A stretch of 33,488 nucleotides of DNA from Candidatus Rokuibacteriota bacterium (GTDB lineage: Bacteria > Methylomirabilota > Methylomirabilia > Rokubacteriales > CSP1-6), in the NCBI GenBank assembly GCA_003220475.1, contig QHSO01000020.1, positions 1 through 33,488 of the forward strand, written 5' to 3'. Below, in pieces: positions 23,310 to 31,833 of the stretch; the stretch's first letter is position 1, and each line of letters starts with the position of its first letter. The position numbers and the translations under genes are program-made. Below the pieces are notes generated by a model. It worked only from the letters and a program-made list of their open reading frames with translations. It did not search any database and was not told where the DNA came from.

Positions 23310-24466
23310 GCGGCGCGCTCCGGCAGCGCCTGCCCGGCGGGCGCCCACACCGCCTCGGCGCCGCCACGCGCGGCGCGCGCCAGGCCGGCGACGCCGGCGG
23401 CGCTGACCGTGCAGAAGTAATACGGAAGCGCCAGTGGGCCGAGTCGGCGGCCGAGACGGTCGGCGGCGAAGCCGGCGGCGGCCAGCGCGTAGAACGTGCC
23501 CTGCACGGCGAGCGTGACGCCGTACACGGGACCGGCGCCGAGCAGCGGCACGTTGGCGACGAGCGCCGCAGCCAGGCAGGGCGCTGTCACCCAGCGCAGT
23601 GCGCGGTGCGAGAGCAGCATCCAGATCGCGCGCCAGCGTCGCGCCCGCGCCAGCGCGGGCAGCCAGCGACGCAGCAGATGCGCGCCCTGCGCGATGATGC
23701 GCACGTGGCGGCGGAACTCCTGGCCACCATCGGTCGATGGCGACTCGATCGTGTACGCGTCCGCGTCGAAGCGGCATCGGTATCCGGCCAGGCAGGCCTG
23801 GATCGGGTGCAGCAGGTCGTTCACCTCCGACGCCGCCAGGTCGCGATACAACGCGTGGCGCAGCGCGTAGATGGCGCCGTCGGCGCTGGCCACGAAGTCG
23901 AGGGCGGCCTCGCCGGTCTTGATCGATGCCTCGTAGCGGACGTAGCCGCTCGCGGCGGCACGCGCGTCGCCCCCGGCGCCGTACAGCCCCTGGCCGCTCA
24001 CGAGGCCGACGCTGGGATCCGCGAACGGCGCGGTCAGCCGCGCGATCGCGTCGGGCGCGAACAGCGCGTTCGCGTCGGTGAACACGAGCACCTCGCCGCG
24101 CGCCTCGGCCACGCCACGGTTGAGGGCGGGAGACTTGCCGGTGCGTTCCTGGCGCACCAGACGCACGCGGTTGTCGGGGTAGCGTTGCACGCGCGCGTCC
24201 GTGTCGTCGGTCGAGCCGTCGGAGACCACGACGACCTCGAGCTTGTCGCGCGGGTAGCGCTGGCGCGCGAGCGTGCTGTCGAGCTTCGCCGTGATGCAGT
24301 CGCCCTCGTTGTACGCCGCGACGATCACCGAGACGCTGGGCGCCCCGCGCCGCGCCGTCACCGCGGCCCGCCCGAGCGCGAGCAGGCGCAGCAGCAGCGG
24401 ATAGCCGAGCCACGTGTAGGCGAGCAGCGCGGCCGCGGTCCAGAACACGACCGCGAGTGCGGTCAC
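23306..24466 (-). CDS. Membrane family 2 glycosyltransferase (cellulose-synthase-like)
   Basis: 386 residues from a GTG at 24466 (GTGA overlap). One N-terminal hydrophobic segment (about 3-30), then a cytoplasmic GT2 domain: VSVIVAAYNEGD (45-56), VVVSDGSTDDTD (79-90), and the metal site in FTDANALF (Asp131). A QEFRR segment stands where processive enzymes have QxxRW. Three or four hydrophobic segments close the C-terminus. This arrangement is that of membrane-embedded GT2 enzymes such as HAS/NodC/cellulose-synthase-like proteins, or of single-step transferases that use lipid-linked acceptors. QEFRR in place of QRGRW makes true processivity doubtful. Pairing a synthase-like enzyme with a copper radical oxidase recalls the CslA-GlxA pair of Streptomyces, although the two genes here are 21 kb apart. 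Confidence 0.87.
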   Translation of the reverse strand: MTALAVVFWTAAALLAYTWLGYPLLLRLLALGRAAVTARRGAPSVSVIVAAYNEGDCITAKLDSTLARQRYPRDKLEVVVVSDGSTDDTDARVQRYPDNRVRLVRQERTGKSPALNRGVAEARGEVLVFTDANALFAPDAIARLTAPFADPSVGLVSGQGLYGAGGDARAAASGYVRYEASIKTGEAALDFVASADGAIYALRHALYRDLAASEVNDLLHPIQACLAGYRCRFDADAYTIESPSTDGGQEFRRHVRIIAQGAHLLRRWLPALARARRWRAIWMLLSHRALRWVTAPCLAAALVANVPLLGAGPVYGVTLAVQGTFYALAAAGFAADRLGRRLGPLALPYYFCTVSAAGVAGLARAARGGAEAVWAPAGQALPERAA

Positions 24467-25605
24467 GCGGCGACCCGCTGCGGCAGCACGCCCGCCGTCT
24501 CGCGGTAGACGCGCGCGGTGGCGTCCACCTGGCGCGTCAGATCGAAGCGGTTGAACACGAGGTCGCGACCCGCGCTTCCCATGCGCTGCGCGGCCGCCGG
24601 ATCGCGCAGCACGGAGCGCAGCGCGCGCGACAGCGCGACGACGTCGCGGGGCGGCACGAGGCGGCCCGTGCGTCCCTCGCGGATGACCTCGGGTGTGCCG
24701 TCGACGGCCGTCGCGACGACCGGCTTGGCCATCGCGGAGGCCTCGATCGCCGTGAGCGGCATGCCCTCGTACAGCGAGGGCAGCGCCAGCACGTCGAGCG
24801 CATCGAGGACGCGCGGGACGTCGCTGCGAAAGCCCGCGAACCGGACGGAGGCCGCGATGCCCAGGTCCTGCGCACGGCGCTCGAGGGCGCCACGCAGCCT
24901 TCCGTCGCCGACCAGCAGCAGCCGCGCGTCCGGAAACTCCGCGAGCACCGAGGGCCACGCCTCGAGCATGTAGACGTGGCCCTTCTGTTCCTCGAGCCGG
25001 CCGATCACGCCGACCAGCGGCGTCGCGCGATCGATCCCCAGCTCCTTGCGCACGGCCTGGCCGCCCGCGCCGGGTCGGAACACCGAAAGGTCGCGGCCGT
25101 TCGGCACGACGACGATCTTGCGCGGATCGTAACCCTTGCCGGCGATCAGGAACGCGCGCGCGGCCTCCGACACCGCGATGACGCGGTCCACGAGTCGTGA
25201 GAGGAGGCGATCGGGCAGGAAGCTGCCGCCGAGCAGGCCACGGCGCCAACCCTCGCGGCCGTGGTACGTCTCGACCACGCGCGCGCCGTGCCAGCGCGCG
25301 AGCGGGGCGGCGACGGCCGTGGATCGGAACAGGTGCGCGTTCACGATGTCGGGCTTCAAGCGCGCGATGAACTTGGACAGGCGTGCGATCTCGTCGCGTC
25401 GGCGCCACGATTCGGCCTCGACGGCCTCGGTCTCGATGGCCACGCCGGCGAGGTCGGGCGCGAACGCCTCGAGCAGCGGCGCGGGCGCGGCCAGCGCCAG
25501 CCGGAACTCCGACGGATCGAGCCGGCGCGCGAGGGCGAGCACGACCTCCTCGACGCCGCCGCGCACCGGCTGCGTCAGCGCGAACAGGACGGACACGCGC
25601 TTCAT
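24463..25605 (-). CDS. Family 4 glycosyltransferase
   Basis: 380 residues, GT-B fold. GGAGGGG lies ahead of the ATG at 25605, which directly follows the TAG of the upstream gene. N-terminal half: LTQPVRGGVEEVVLAL (10-25), the Gly-rich loop that binds the acceptor. C-terminal half: GVIGRLEEQKGH (199-210), GDGRLRGALE, and the EX7E catalytic pair Glu280/Glu288 in SLYEGMPLTAIEAS. These features define retaining GT4 enzymes that use NDP-sugars. It resembles glycosyltransferases found in exosortase loci. The sugar is unknown. Confidence 0.9.
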   Translation of the reverse strand: MKRVSVLFALTQPVRGGVEEVVLALARRLDPSEFRLALAAPAPLLEAFAPDLAGVAIETEAVEAESWRRRDEIARLSKFIARLKPDIVNAHLFRSTAVAAPLARWHGARVVETYHGREGWRRGLLGGSFLPDRLLSRLVDRVIAVSEAARAFLIAGKGYDPRKIVVVPNGRDLSVFRPGAGGQAVRKELGIDRATPLVGVIGRLEEQKGHVYMLEAWPSVLAEFPDARLLLVGDGRLRGALERRAQDLGIAASVRFAGFRSDVPRVLDALDVLALPSLYEGMPLTAIEASAMAKPVVATAVDGTPEVIREGRTGRLVPPRDVVALSRALRSVLRDPAAAQRMGSAGRDLVFNRFDLTRQVDATARVYRETAGVLPQRVAA

Positions 25606-26802
25606 CTATGCCCCTCCAACGGGGGCGACCGGGATCGGATCCTGACGCCGCGCGCCCTGGCGCAGGCCCGCATCCTCGAGCAGCACGTCGTGCACGCCGG
25701 TGATGTGATCGACGCCACGGTCCACCGCGACACTCGCGAGCAGCACGGCGTCGGCCGTCGGCTCGCTCGGGTGATAGCCGTGCATGCCGGCGAAGCGCAC
25801 GGCGCCCATGTCGCTCGGGCAGAGCAGCATGCCGGGCTTGAGCAGGAAGAGCAGGTGATAGTAGCGGCCGTCCTCGAACGCCACGCCGAGGCGTTGCAGC
25901 TCGGCCGGCGTCATCAGCTGCCCGCACGGATGCTCGGCGAGGAACTCGCTCAGCACGCGACGCGCCCGGTCGTTCCAGACCCAGAAGCGCGCCATCGTCG
26001 AGTCGTAGGCGGGCAGGTAATCGCCGGGCACCGACAGCCCCAACGTCGCCACGTCGCGCCGCAGGTCGCACGTCCAGCGGATCGGCGTCATGCCATGATC
26101 CGAGAACACGAACATCCGCACGTCGCTGCGCGCGCGCGTCGCCGCCTCCCATACGCGCCGCAGGCCGGCCTCGTACCAGTCGACCGTGCGCTTCACGTGC
26201 TCGGGGTCGTGGATGTGCCAGTGCAGCTCGGCATCGAGGCCCGACAGATAGAGGAAGAGCACGCGCGCGTCGGTGACGGCCGCGCGCTGCGGAGCCGCCT
26301 CTAGAATTTGCGCGTCGGTGTGGCCGTGATAGGTGTAGCACTCGTAACGCACGCCGCCGCCGCAGAAGGCGTCGAAGAGCGAGGGGCAGTCGAGACCGCC
26401 CGGCTGATAGATGTCGCGCTTCTCGGTGAGGTCGAAGTACGGCAGGTGGGCCACCGGATAGTCGTACAGCGAGAAGTAGCCCGAGTAGCCCGACAGCCGG
26501 CGTGCGGCCGACTTCAGCACGCGCCGCGCGACGCGGTTTTCGACCAGCGGCCGCGGCAGCGGCGCGAGGGCGCGCGTCCAGCGAAACGGCGAGCGCTCCG
26601 GATCCAGATAGATGAGGTTCCAGTGCCCGTGCTGGCTCGGCATCCGTCCCGACAGCAGCGTGGGAATGGCGCCGGAGCTGTAGCCGAGGATCGTCGTGAG
26701 CCATCGCCGGTCGGGCAGGATGTCGTCCAGGAACCGGCGGTTGCGCACGACCTCCCAGCCGAGCGCGTCCACGAGCACGTAAATCGACAGCGGCGTGTCC
26801 AT
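25606..26802 (-). CDS. Alkaline-phosphatase-superfamily protein (nucleotide pyrophosphatase/phosphodiesterase-like)
   Basis: 398 residues. The metal and nucleophile sites of type I phosphodiesterases are recognisable: Asp12 in LVDALGW, Thr48 in GAIPTLLSG (nucleophile position), Asp190 with nearby His residues in SGLDAELHWHIHD, Asp235-His236 in FSDHGM, and a late His in GMHGYHPSEP. No signal peptide or membrane segment is evident, so it is probably cytoplasmic. The family hydrolyses or transfers phosphodiester, phosphoester or sulfate groups. It sits seven bases after the nucleotidyltransferase-like gene and directly before a GT4 gene. A function in removing or transferring a phosphoryl group on a sugar intermediate is inferred from that context only. 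Confidence 0.82.
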   Translation of the reverse strand: MDTPLSIYVLVDALGWEVVRNRRFLDDILPDRRWLTTILGYSSGAIPTLLSGRMPSQHGHWNLIYLDPERSPFRWTRALAPLPRPLVENRVARRVLKSAARRLSGYSGYFSLYDYPVAHLPYFDLTEKRDIYQPGGLDCPSLFDAFCGGGVRYECYTYHGHTDAQILEAAPQRAAVTDARVLFLYLSGLDAELHWHIHDPEHVKRTVDWYEAGLRRVWEAATRARSDVRMFVFSDHGMTPIRWTCDLRRDVATLGLSVPGDYLPAYDSTMARFWVWNDRARRVLSEFLAEHPCGQLMTPAELQRLGVAFEDGRYYHLLFLLKPGMLLCPSDMGAVRFAGMHGYHPSEPTADAVLLASVAVDRGVDHITGVHDVLLEDAGLRQGARRQDPIPVAPVGGA

Positions 26803-26809
26803 GTCTCCC

Positions 26810-28048
26810 TCAGTTGTTGCGGATGCACCAGCGCCAGAGCGCCGTCACGGCGCCCCGGGCGGCGACGGGCATGCGCGGCGCGGCACGGCCGGCCAGCGGC
26901 AGCAGCGCCGCGATTTCCGTGAGTCCCGACGCGCCGCCGCGCGCGAGATCGAGATAGGCGAGCGCGCCGGCGGAGTAGAGCAGCGCGCGCGGCGTCGAGC
27001 GCCGCGCCAGCGCGAGCGCGCGCAGCGGGCTCACGGGCAGCGGCGCGCGATTCGGGTGCAGGGCGAGCTTGACCCACTCGCGCAGGCGCCGCGCCGGTGA
27101 CGTCGCGCCGGCCCACCGCGTCAGGAGGACGTCCAGCGGCGCCCGTGCGCCGGTGAGCTGCTCGAGCTCCCAGACCAGGACTGCGCACACCGCGGGCACG
27201 CCGTCGACGATCCGCCGACGCAGCCAGGCGCGCTGGCTCGCCGCGTCGCCCTCGGGCAGCAGCGGCTCGGCGCTGGGATCGAGCTTGGCGCGCGCGGCGC
27301 GCTCGAGCTCGGACTCGAACGTCGCGGGAAGTCGAGCCGCGAGCTGCGGCGTGCCCGCGAGCAGCCGCGCGAACGCGGCCGGCCGCTCGACGTACGACGT
27401 CGCGTGCATCCCGGCGAACGCGAGCGCGGAGCCGGCGAGGTCCAGCACCAGCTTCATGCGCTGATAGGCGACGTCGAGCAAGGCCTCGCCGGCGAGGCCA
27501 TCGAGACGGTCGTAGGCGTCGAGCTGCTCGATCGTGCGATTGAACACGAGGTGCAGCGCATCCTCGCGCGGGATGCGCTCGGGACCGAAGGCCGGAATCG
27601 CGCGCAGGAGATCGGCGGGTCCCCACACGACCTTGCCGTGGGTGGCGAGGTCGTACACGAAGATCGATGGCCGCGCGCGGTGGCGCAGGTAGCCGATCTC
27701 CACGGGACCGAACTCGATGTCCACCGACACCGCAGGCGCGCCCAGGCGCATGCTCGCCTCGCGTCCCCAGCCGCCGACGCGGCGGCGCAACGCGCGATAG
27801 TCGGTCAGGCGCGGGACGACGACGAGGAATTCGATGTCGCCGAGCACGCGCAGGTGGCCGTTCACCGGCAGCACCGTGCCCTCGCCGCGCGAGAAGCTGC
27901 CCGTGAGCACGAGGGCGACGAGCTTGTCCGGCAGGCGCTCGGCGAGGAAGCCGGCGCAGCCGTCCACGATCCGACGGAGGGCGCCGTCGTGCTGCGGATC
28001 GCGGCACAGCGAAAACTCCGACGCGCAGGTCTGAACGGGCGCGCTCAC
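26810..28048 (-). CDS. Nucleotidyltransferase-fold protein of unknown function
   Basis: 412 residues from a GTG at 28048 (GTGA overlap with the kinase gene). The N-terminal 120 residues carry the pol-beta-type nucleotidyltransferase signature: VLTGSFSRGEGT (Gly50-Ser51), LGDIEFLVVV (Asp71, Glu73), and a third acidic strand SVDIEFG (Asp110 or Glu112). All catalytic acids are present, so activity is plausible. The remaining 290 residues are mainly helical, with no motif I recognise; a VFNRTIEQLDAYDRL ... LLDVAYQRMKLVLDLAGSAL stretch resembles the helical substrate-binding part of aminoglycoside-type nucleotidyltransferases. It would transfer a nucleotide or nucleoside monophosphate to a small molecule, sugar or protein. 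The context (between a uridine-kinase-like protein and a phosphodiesterase) suggests a phosphoryl or nucleotidyl modification linked to the polysaccharide. Confidence 0.75.
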   Translation of the reverse strand: MSAPVQTCASEFSLCRDPQHDGALRRIVDGCAGFLAERLPDKLVALVLTGSFSRGEGTVLPVNGHLRVLGDIEFLVVVPRLTDYRALRRRVGGWGREASMRLGAPAVSVDIEFGPVEIGYLRHRARPSIFVYDLATHGKVVWGPADLLRAIPAFGPERIPREDALHLVFNRTIEQLDAYDRLDGLAGEALLDVAYQRMKLVLDLAGSALAFAGMHATSYVERPAAFARLLAGTPQLAARLPATFESELERAARAKLDPSAEPLLPEGDAASQRAWLRRRIVDGVPAVCAVLVWELEQLTGARAPLDVLLTRWAGATSPARRLREWVKLALHPNRAPLPVSPLRALALARRSTPRALLYSAGALAYLDLARGGASGLTEIAALLPLAGRAAPRMPVAARGAVTALWRWCIRNN

Positions 28049-28686
28049 GCGACCTCCGCCAGGCGCCGTCGCGCCATCTGCTCGACGACCACGGCCGCCG
28101 CGACCTCGGCGACGCGGTCCACGCGGCCGACGTTGTACAGCACCAGGTCGGCGAGCGCCTTGGTCGGCTCGACATAGGCGGCATGCGCGCCGCGCACGGT
28201 GGCCTCGAACTGCGAGAGCACCGAGCGCCGCGTCCGTCCACGCTCGGCCGTGTCGCGCGCGATGCGGCGCGCCAGCCGCACCTCGTCCGGCACGTCGAGG
28301 AAGAACGCGAGATCGAGCAGCGCACGTGCCTGGGGCTCGTGCAGCAGCAGAATGCCTTCCACGAGCACGACGGGACGCGCCTCGACGAGGCCGTCGTCGC
28401 CGATACGCCGGTGCGTCACGAAGCAATAGCGCGGCGGCCGCACCGATCCGAGGGCGCGCAGCGCGCGCAGGTGCTCGACGAAGAGGGGCGTATCGAGCGC
28501 GTCCGGCACGTCGTAGTTGAGCGCGGCGCGCTCGGCGGCCGGCAGCTCGCTGCGGTTGCGGTAATACGCGTCGTGGCAGAGCATCGACACGCGGTGCGGG
28601 CCCAGCGCGCCGGCCAGTGCGCGGCACAGCGCCGTCTTGCCGGCGCCGCTGCCTCCGGCCACGCCGACGACGAACGGTGTGCTCAT
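28045..28686 (-). CDS. Uridine kinase-like P-loop kinase
   Basis: 213 residues from an ATG at 28686 that overlaps the upstream stop (ATGA). The Walker A loop GGSGAGKT is at 11-18, followed by LCHDAYYRN (about 36-44), LNYDVPDALD and VVLVEGILLLH, all typical of the uridine kinase/phosphoribulokinase family; an Arg-rich lid (LARRIARDTAERGRTRRS) follows. The family phosphorylates uridine or cytidine, but several members act on other sugars or nucleosides. A housekeeping pyrimidine-salvage role would be odd inside a glycan operon, so a dedicated substrate is likely here. It is probably a functional partner of the next two genes. Confidence 0.85.
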   Translation of the reverse strand: MSTPFVVGVAGGSGAGKTALCRALAGALGPHRVSMLCHDAYYRNRSELPAAERAALNYDVPDALDTPLFVEHLRALRALGSVRPPRYCFVTHRRIGDDGLVEARPVVLVEGILLLHEPQARALLDLAFFLDVPDEVRLARRIARDTAERGRTRRSVLSQFEATVRGAHAAYVEPTKALADLVLYNVGRVDRVAEVAAAVVVEQMARRRLAEVA

Positions 28687-29861
28687 GCCGCAACCTCCAC
28701 TGCGCGCGACGGCACGAGCCCGGCGTAGAGCGCCGCGTAGCGCTCGGCGACCGCGACCCACGTGAAGCGGCGCTCGACGAGCGTGCGCGCGTTGCGGGCG
28801 AGCGTGTTGGCGACCAGCGGCTCGCGCAGCAGCCGCGCGATGGCCTGCGCGAACTCGTCGTCGCTGTCGGCGACGAGGACGTGCTGATCGGGCTCGAGGT
28901 AGGGGACGCCGGCGAGCGTCGGCCTCGAGGCGACCACCGGCGTGCCGAGCGCCATCGGCTCGAACAGTCGCGTCTTGCGGCCGAAACCGGCCTGCAGCGG
29001 GCTCACGTACACGGCGGCGCCCCAGATGCTCGCGCGCAGGTCGGTGAGCCCGCCCGCGACACGCACGCCGGGCAACGCGCCCAATGCGCGCGCGCCGTCG
29101 GCGGCACGATCGCTCCCGGCGACGAGCAGCTCCACGCGCGGCATCGCACGCCGCAGCCGCGGCAGGATCGCGGTGGCCAGGCGGCGCGCGGCCGCGACGT
29201 CGCGCGGCGCCGAGAGGTCTCCGGTGAAGACGAGACGCCACGGTTCGCCGCGGCGACGATACGCGTGCGTCACGTCGTCGATGCCTCCGGGCACGACGGC
29301 GACCTGCTGGAGCGGGACGTGCTCGAGCAGCGCCTGCCGGTCCTCCTCCGAGTCCACCACGCACACTGCGGCGAAGCGGCACCATTCGCGCGCCCACGCC
29401 GTCTCCGCGCGCTCGTCCATCCACGCCCCGAGCCGCCGCGACGCCGACTCGCCGGCGCGGCGCACGTCGCGCGCGCGCAGCGTCGCCGCCTCGTGGCAGG
29501 CGAGCAGCGTCGGCGCGGCGGCGGCCCGCGCGAGCGGGGCCAGCACGCTGCCCTCGAGATGGATCACGTCGGGCGCGAAGCGATCGGCGACGTGACGCGC
29601 GAGCGCGTCGAGCGCGAGCAGGCCATCGCCGGGACGGCCGGTCCACGCGTGGCGCCAGGCGCCGAGCGGCACCGTCTCGACGCGCGCTGCGCGCTCGGCC
29701 AGCCAGGCGCGCTGCGTCGGCGTGTCACCGGCGCTCGTGGCGGCGACCACGGCGACGGTGTGGCGATCGACGAGATGGTCGAGCACGCGCGACACCGCGA
29801 GACGCGCGGCGTCGTGGCACGGCAGGAACGGCAGCCGTGGCGTCACGAACAGGAGCCGCAT
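28683..29861 (-). CDS. Family 4 glycosyltransferase, PEP-CTERM-locus type
   Basis: 392 residues starting MRLLFVTPRLPFLP, with LVFTGDLSAPRDVAAA in the middle and FGRKTRLFEPMALGTPVVAS in the C-terminal Rossmann half, the donor-phosphate binding region of GT4 enzymes. The N-terminus and GRKTRLFEPMALG motif resemble the glycosyltransferase subfamily repeatedly found in exosortase/EpsH loci. It acts at the cytoplasmic face and transfers one sugar of the repeat unit. The gene follows the deacetylase by four bases and overlaps the kinase start. Confidence 0.88.
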   Translation of the reverse strand: MRLLFVTPRLPFLPCHDAARLAVSRVLDHLVDRHTVAVVAATSAGDTPTQRAWLAERAARVETVPLGAWRHAWTGRPGDGLLALDALARHVADRFAPDVIHLEGSVLAPLARAAAAPTLLACHEAATLRARDVRRAGESASRRLGAWMDERAETAWAREWCRFAAVCVVDSEEDRQALLEHVPLQQVAVVPGGIDDVTHAYRRRGEPWRLVFTGDLSAPRDVAAARRLATAILPRLRRAMPRVELLVAGSDRAADGARALGALPGVRVAGGLTDLRASIWGAAVYVSPLQAGFGRKTRLFEPMALGTPVVASRPTLAGVPYLEPDQHVLVADSDDEFAQAIARLLREPLVANTLARNARTLVERRFTWVAVAERYAALYAGLVPSRAVEVAA

Positions 29862-29865
29862 GGAT

Positions 29866-30741
29866 TTACGAGGCGCGCGCCGCGACCCGGCGGGCCGGGC
29901 GAACCTCGGCGAACACGGCCTCGATCGAGCCGAACGCGAACGCCGCGAGCAGACCGGCGAGCTTGCGCTCGGCGCTCGCCAGGCCCGTGTAGTGCCGGAA
30001 GCGCTGGATGAGCGTCATCGCCGGTCGCGGCTGCTGGGGATCGAGCTCCCATGGATGCACGTAGAACACGACGGGGCGCCGCTCGCGCGCGTTGACGCTG
30101 GCGAGTGCTCCGTGGACGAGCGCGACGGGGAAGAGCCGGAAGAATCCGCCGCCCAGCGGCAGGTTCACGCCGGCGAAGCGCGCGGTGCCGACGGGCACCT
30201 CCCAGAAGTCGATGCCGTCGATGTGCTGCGCGACGTGCGGAAAGCGCGGCGCGTCGGGAAAGCCGTAACGGTCGTGGACCACCGGATACATCGAAGAGTC
30301 GTAGACGAAGCCTTCCTCGACCAGCACGCTGAAGGCCCACGGCGTGTCGCGCCGGATGGAGTAATTGGGCGCGCGATAGCCGCGCACGAGACGGCCGGCC
30401 GCCTGCTCGACGGCGTGCTTCGCGCGCCGCACGTCGGCACGGAAGCCCGCGGGGCCGAGCCGGAACACCGGCGTGTGATCCCAGCCGTGGCTGGCGATCT
30501 CGTGCCCACGCTCGACGATCTCGCGCATGAGCCGCGGATAGCGCTGAGCGACGACTCCGAGGACGAAGAACGTGCCGCGCGCGCGGTGCGTGTCGAGCAG
30601 ATCGAGCAGGCGCTCGGTCTGCGGGAGCACGCGGCTGGGCAGGCGGCGGAGACCGTCGACGCCAAGGGCCGCTTCGAACTCGTACCCGTGGTAGTACTCC
30701 TCGACGTCGACGGTCAGCGCGTTGACGATCGTCTCAGGCAA
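29866..30741 (-). CDS. Polysaccharide deacetylase, PEP-CTERM-locus subfamily (NodB domain plus DUF3473-like tail)
   Basis: 291 residues from a TTG at 30741, chosen because GGAGG lies exactly five bases upstream; no ATG gives a plausible alternative near the domain start. The NodB domain begins at once: TVDVEEYYH (Asp12 in the metal site, in place of the usual TFDDG), His85 and His89 in SHGWDHT, and RAPNYSI (Arg123). The later VVFYVHPWELDPQQPR is the signature of the C-terminal domain shared by deacetylases in exosortase loci. It removes N- or O-acetyl groups from the polymer or its intermediate. No signal peptide is evident, which is usual for this subfamily. The start lies within the last codons of the kinase-like gene. 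Confidence 0.9.
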   Translation of the reverse strand: MPETIVNALTVDVEEYYHGYEFEAALGVDGLRRLPSRVLPQTERLLDLLDTHRARGTFFVLGVVAQRYPRLMREIVERGHEIASHGWDHTPVFRLGPAGFRADVRRAKHAVEQAAGRLVRGYRAPNYSIRRDTPWAFSVLVEEGFVYDSSMYPVVHDRYGFPDAPRFPHVAQHIDGIDFWEVPVGTARFAGVNLPLGGGFFRLFPVALVHGALASVNARERRPVVFYVHPWELDPQQPRPAMTLIQRFRHYTGLASAERKLAGLLAAFAFGSIEAVFAEVRPARRVAARAS

Positions 30742-31822
30742 CCCGGCCTCCGAGCGGCCGCGGCACGCGCCGCCACCATGTCGGCTCGTCATCGACGGTC
30801 GTGACCGTGCTGCGCTCGTCGTCGTTGAAGATCAGGCCCAGGCCGCGCTGGCGGCCGACCACGTTCATGCAGTCGCGCAGCATCTCGCGCGGCGTGCGAT
30901 TGGCCCGGACGACGACGACGAAGCCATCCACGAGGTCGCGCAGGATGCCGACGTCGGGATAGCGCAACGCGGGCGGCGTGTCGAGCACGACGTAGTCGAA
31001 GCGATCGCGCAGCGCTGCGAGCAGGCTCGCCAGGCGTGGTGACTTCAGCAGCTCGTACGGCATCGACGATGCCGTGCCCGCGGGCACGACCGCGAAGGCC
31101 ACGCCGGCGGGTCGGGTGACGACGCCATCGACACTCATGGCGGCGTCGAGCAAATACGTCGAGAGCCCACGTGCGGAGGGCAGGCCGAGGGCGCGCGCGA
31201 CGCCGGGATGGCGTAGATCGGCCTCGACGAGCACGACGCGTGCGTCGGGCGCCTGCGCCAGCGCGCCGGCGAGATTGAGCGCGGTGATCGTGCGGCCGTC
31301 GCCCCGACCCGGACTGGTGATGGCCACCGTGCGCGTGCCGCGCTCGTGGCGGAACGTCTCGATGGCCAGCCGCACCGCACGGTATTGCTCGGCGGCGTGG
31401 CTCGTGGGCTCGAGCAGGCTGACGAGATGGTCGTCCAGCTGACCGGGCTCGGAATCGACCTCGCCGTCGATCTGCAAGGCGAAGCCCTTGCGCCCGAAGC
31501 TGGCGCCGTTCTCACGAACGGGCGCGCCGTAGATCGGCGTGGGTGCCGGCGTGAGTGCCGGCGCGGGCGGCGACACGACCGGCGCTGGCGGCGCCGCGGC
31601 CACCCGCGCGGCCTCCGGTTTTGGCGGCTCGCGGAACGGCTCGGGCGTCGGCTCGACGCGCGCGGGCTCGGGCCGCGGCTCCGGACGCCGTTCGGGACGC
31701 GGCGTCTCGCGGCGTGGCTCGATGACCGGCTCGACCGGGGGATCGGCCACGGGCGGCACGGTGGCGACCACCGGCTCGCGCTCCTGCTCGACCTTCTCGA
31801 GGGCCTTGAAGAACTTGCTCAC
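30734..31822 (-). CDS. XrtA-associated tyrosine-autokinase-like protein with altered Walker A
   Basis: 362 residues from a GTG at 31822, with AGGAGG seven bases upstream. It has an N-terminal VSKFFKALEKVEQE segment, then a Pro/Glu/Arg-rich linker (about 20-100), then a BY-kinase/ParA-like ATPase domain. The family's Walker A (TSxxxGEGKS/T) reads TSPGRGDGRT here, with Arg177 (codon 31292-31294) in place of the catalytic Lys. Walker A' is VLVEADLRHP (Asp202 kept) and Walker B is YVVLDTPP (Asp281 kept). The C-terminus has no Tyr cluster, the usual autophosphorylation site. Normally this protein works with the chain-length determinant to control polymer size by cycles of phosphorylation. The changes suggest reduced or no ATPase/kinase activity; a structural role is possible. 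The domain itself is otherwise well preserved. Confidence 0.87.
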   Translation of the reverse strand: MSKFFKALEKVEQEREPVVATVPPVADPPVEPVIEPRRETPRPERRPEPRPEPARVEPTPEPFREPPKPEAARVAAAPPAPVVSPPAPALTPAPTPIYGAPVRENGASFGRKGFALQIDGEVDSEPGQLDDHLVSLLEPTSHAAEQYRAVRLAIETFRHERGTRTVAITSPGRGDGRTITALNLAGALAQAPDARVVLVEADLRHPGVARALGLPSARGLSTYLLDAAMSVDGVVTRPAGVAFAVVPAGTASSMPYELLKSPRLASLLAALRDRFDYVVLDTPPALRYPDVGILRDLVDGFVVVVRANRTPREMLRDCMNVVGRQRGLGLIFNDDERSTVTTVDDEPTWWRRVPRPLGGRVA

Positions 31823-31833
31823 GGCCTGACCTC

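Noticed and set aside
21804-24413. Apparent fusion of a glycosyltransferase frame with the flippase
   Set aside because: The flippase frame merely stays open upstream through the glycosyltransferase gene. The GTGA overlap at 23306-23309 and the start of the flippase domain there show two separate genes.
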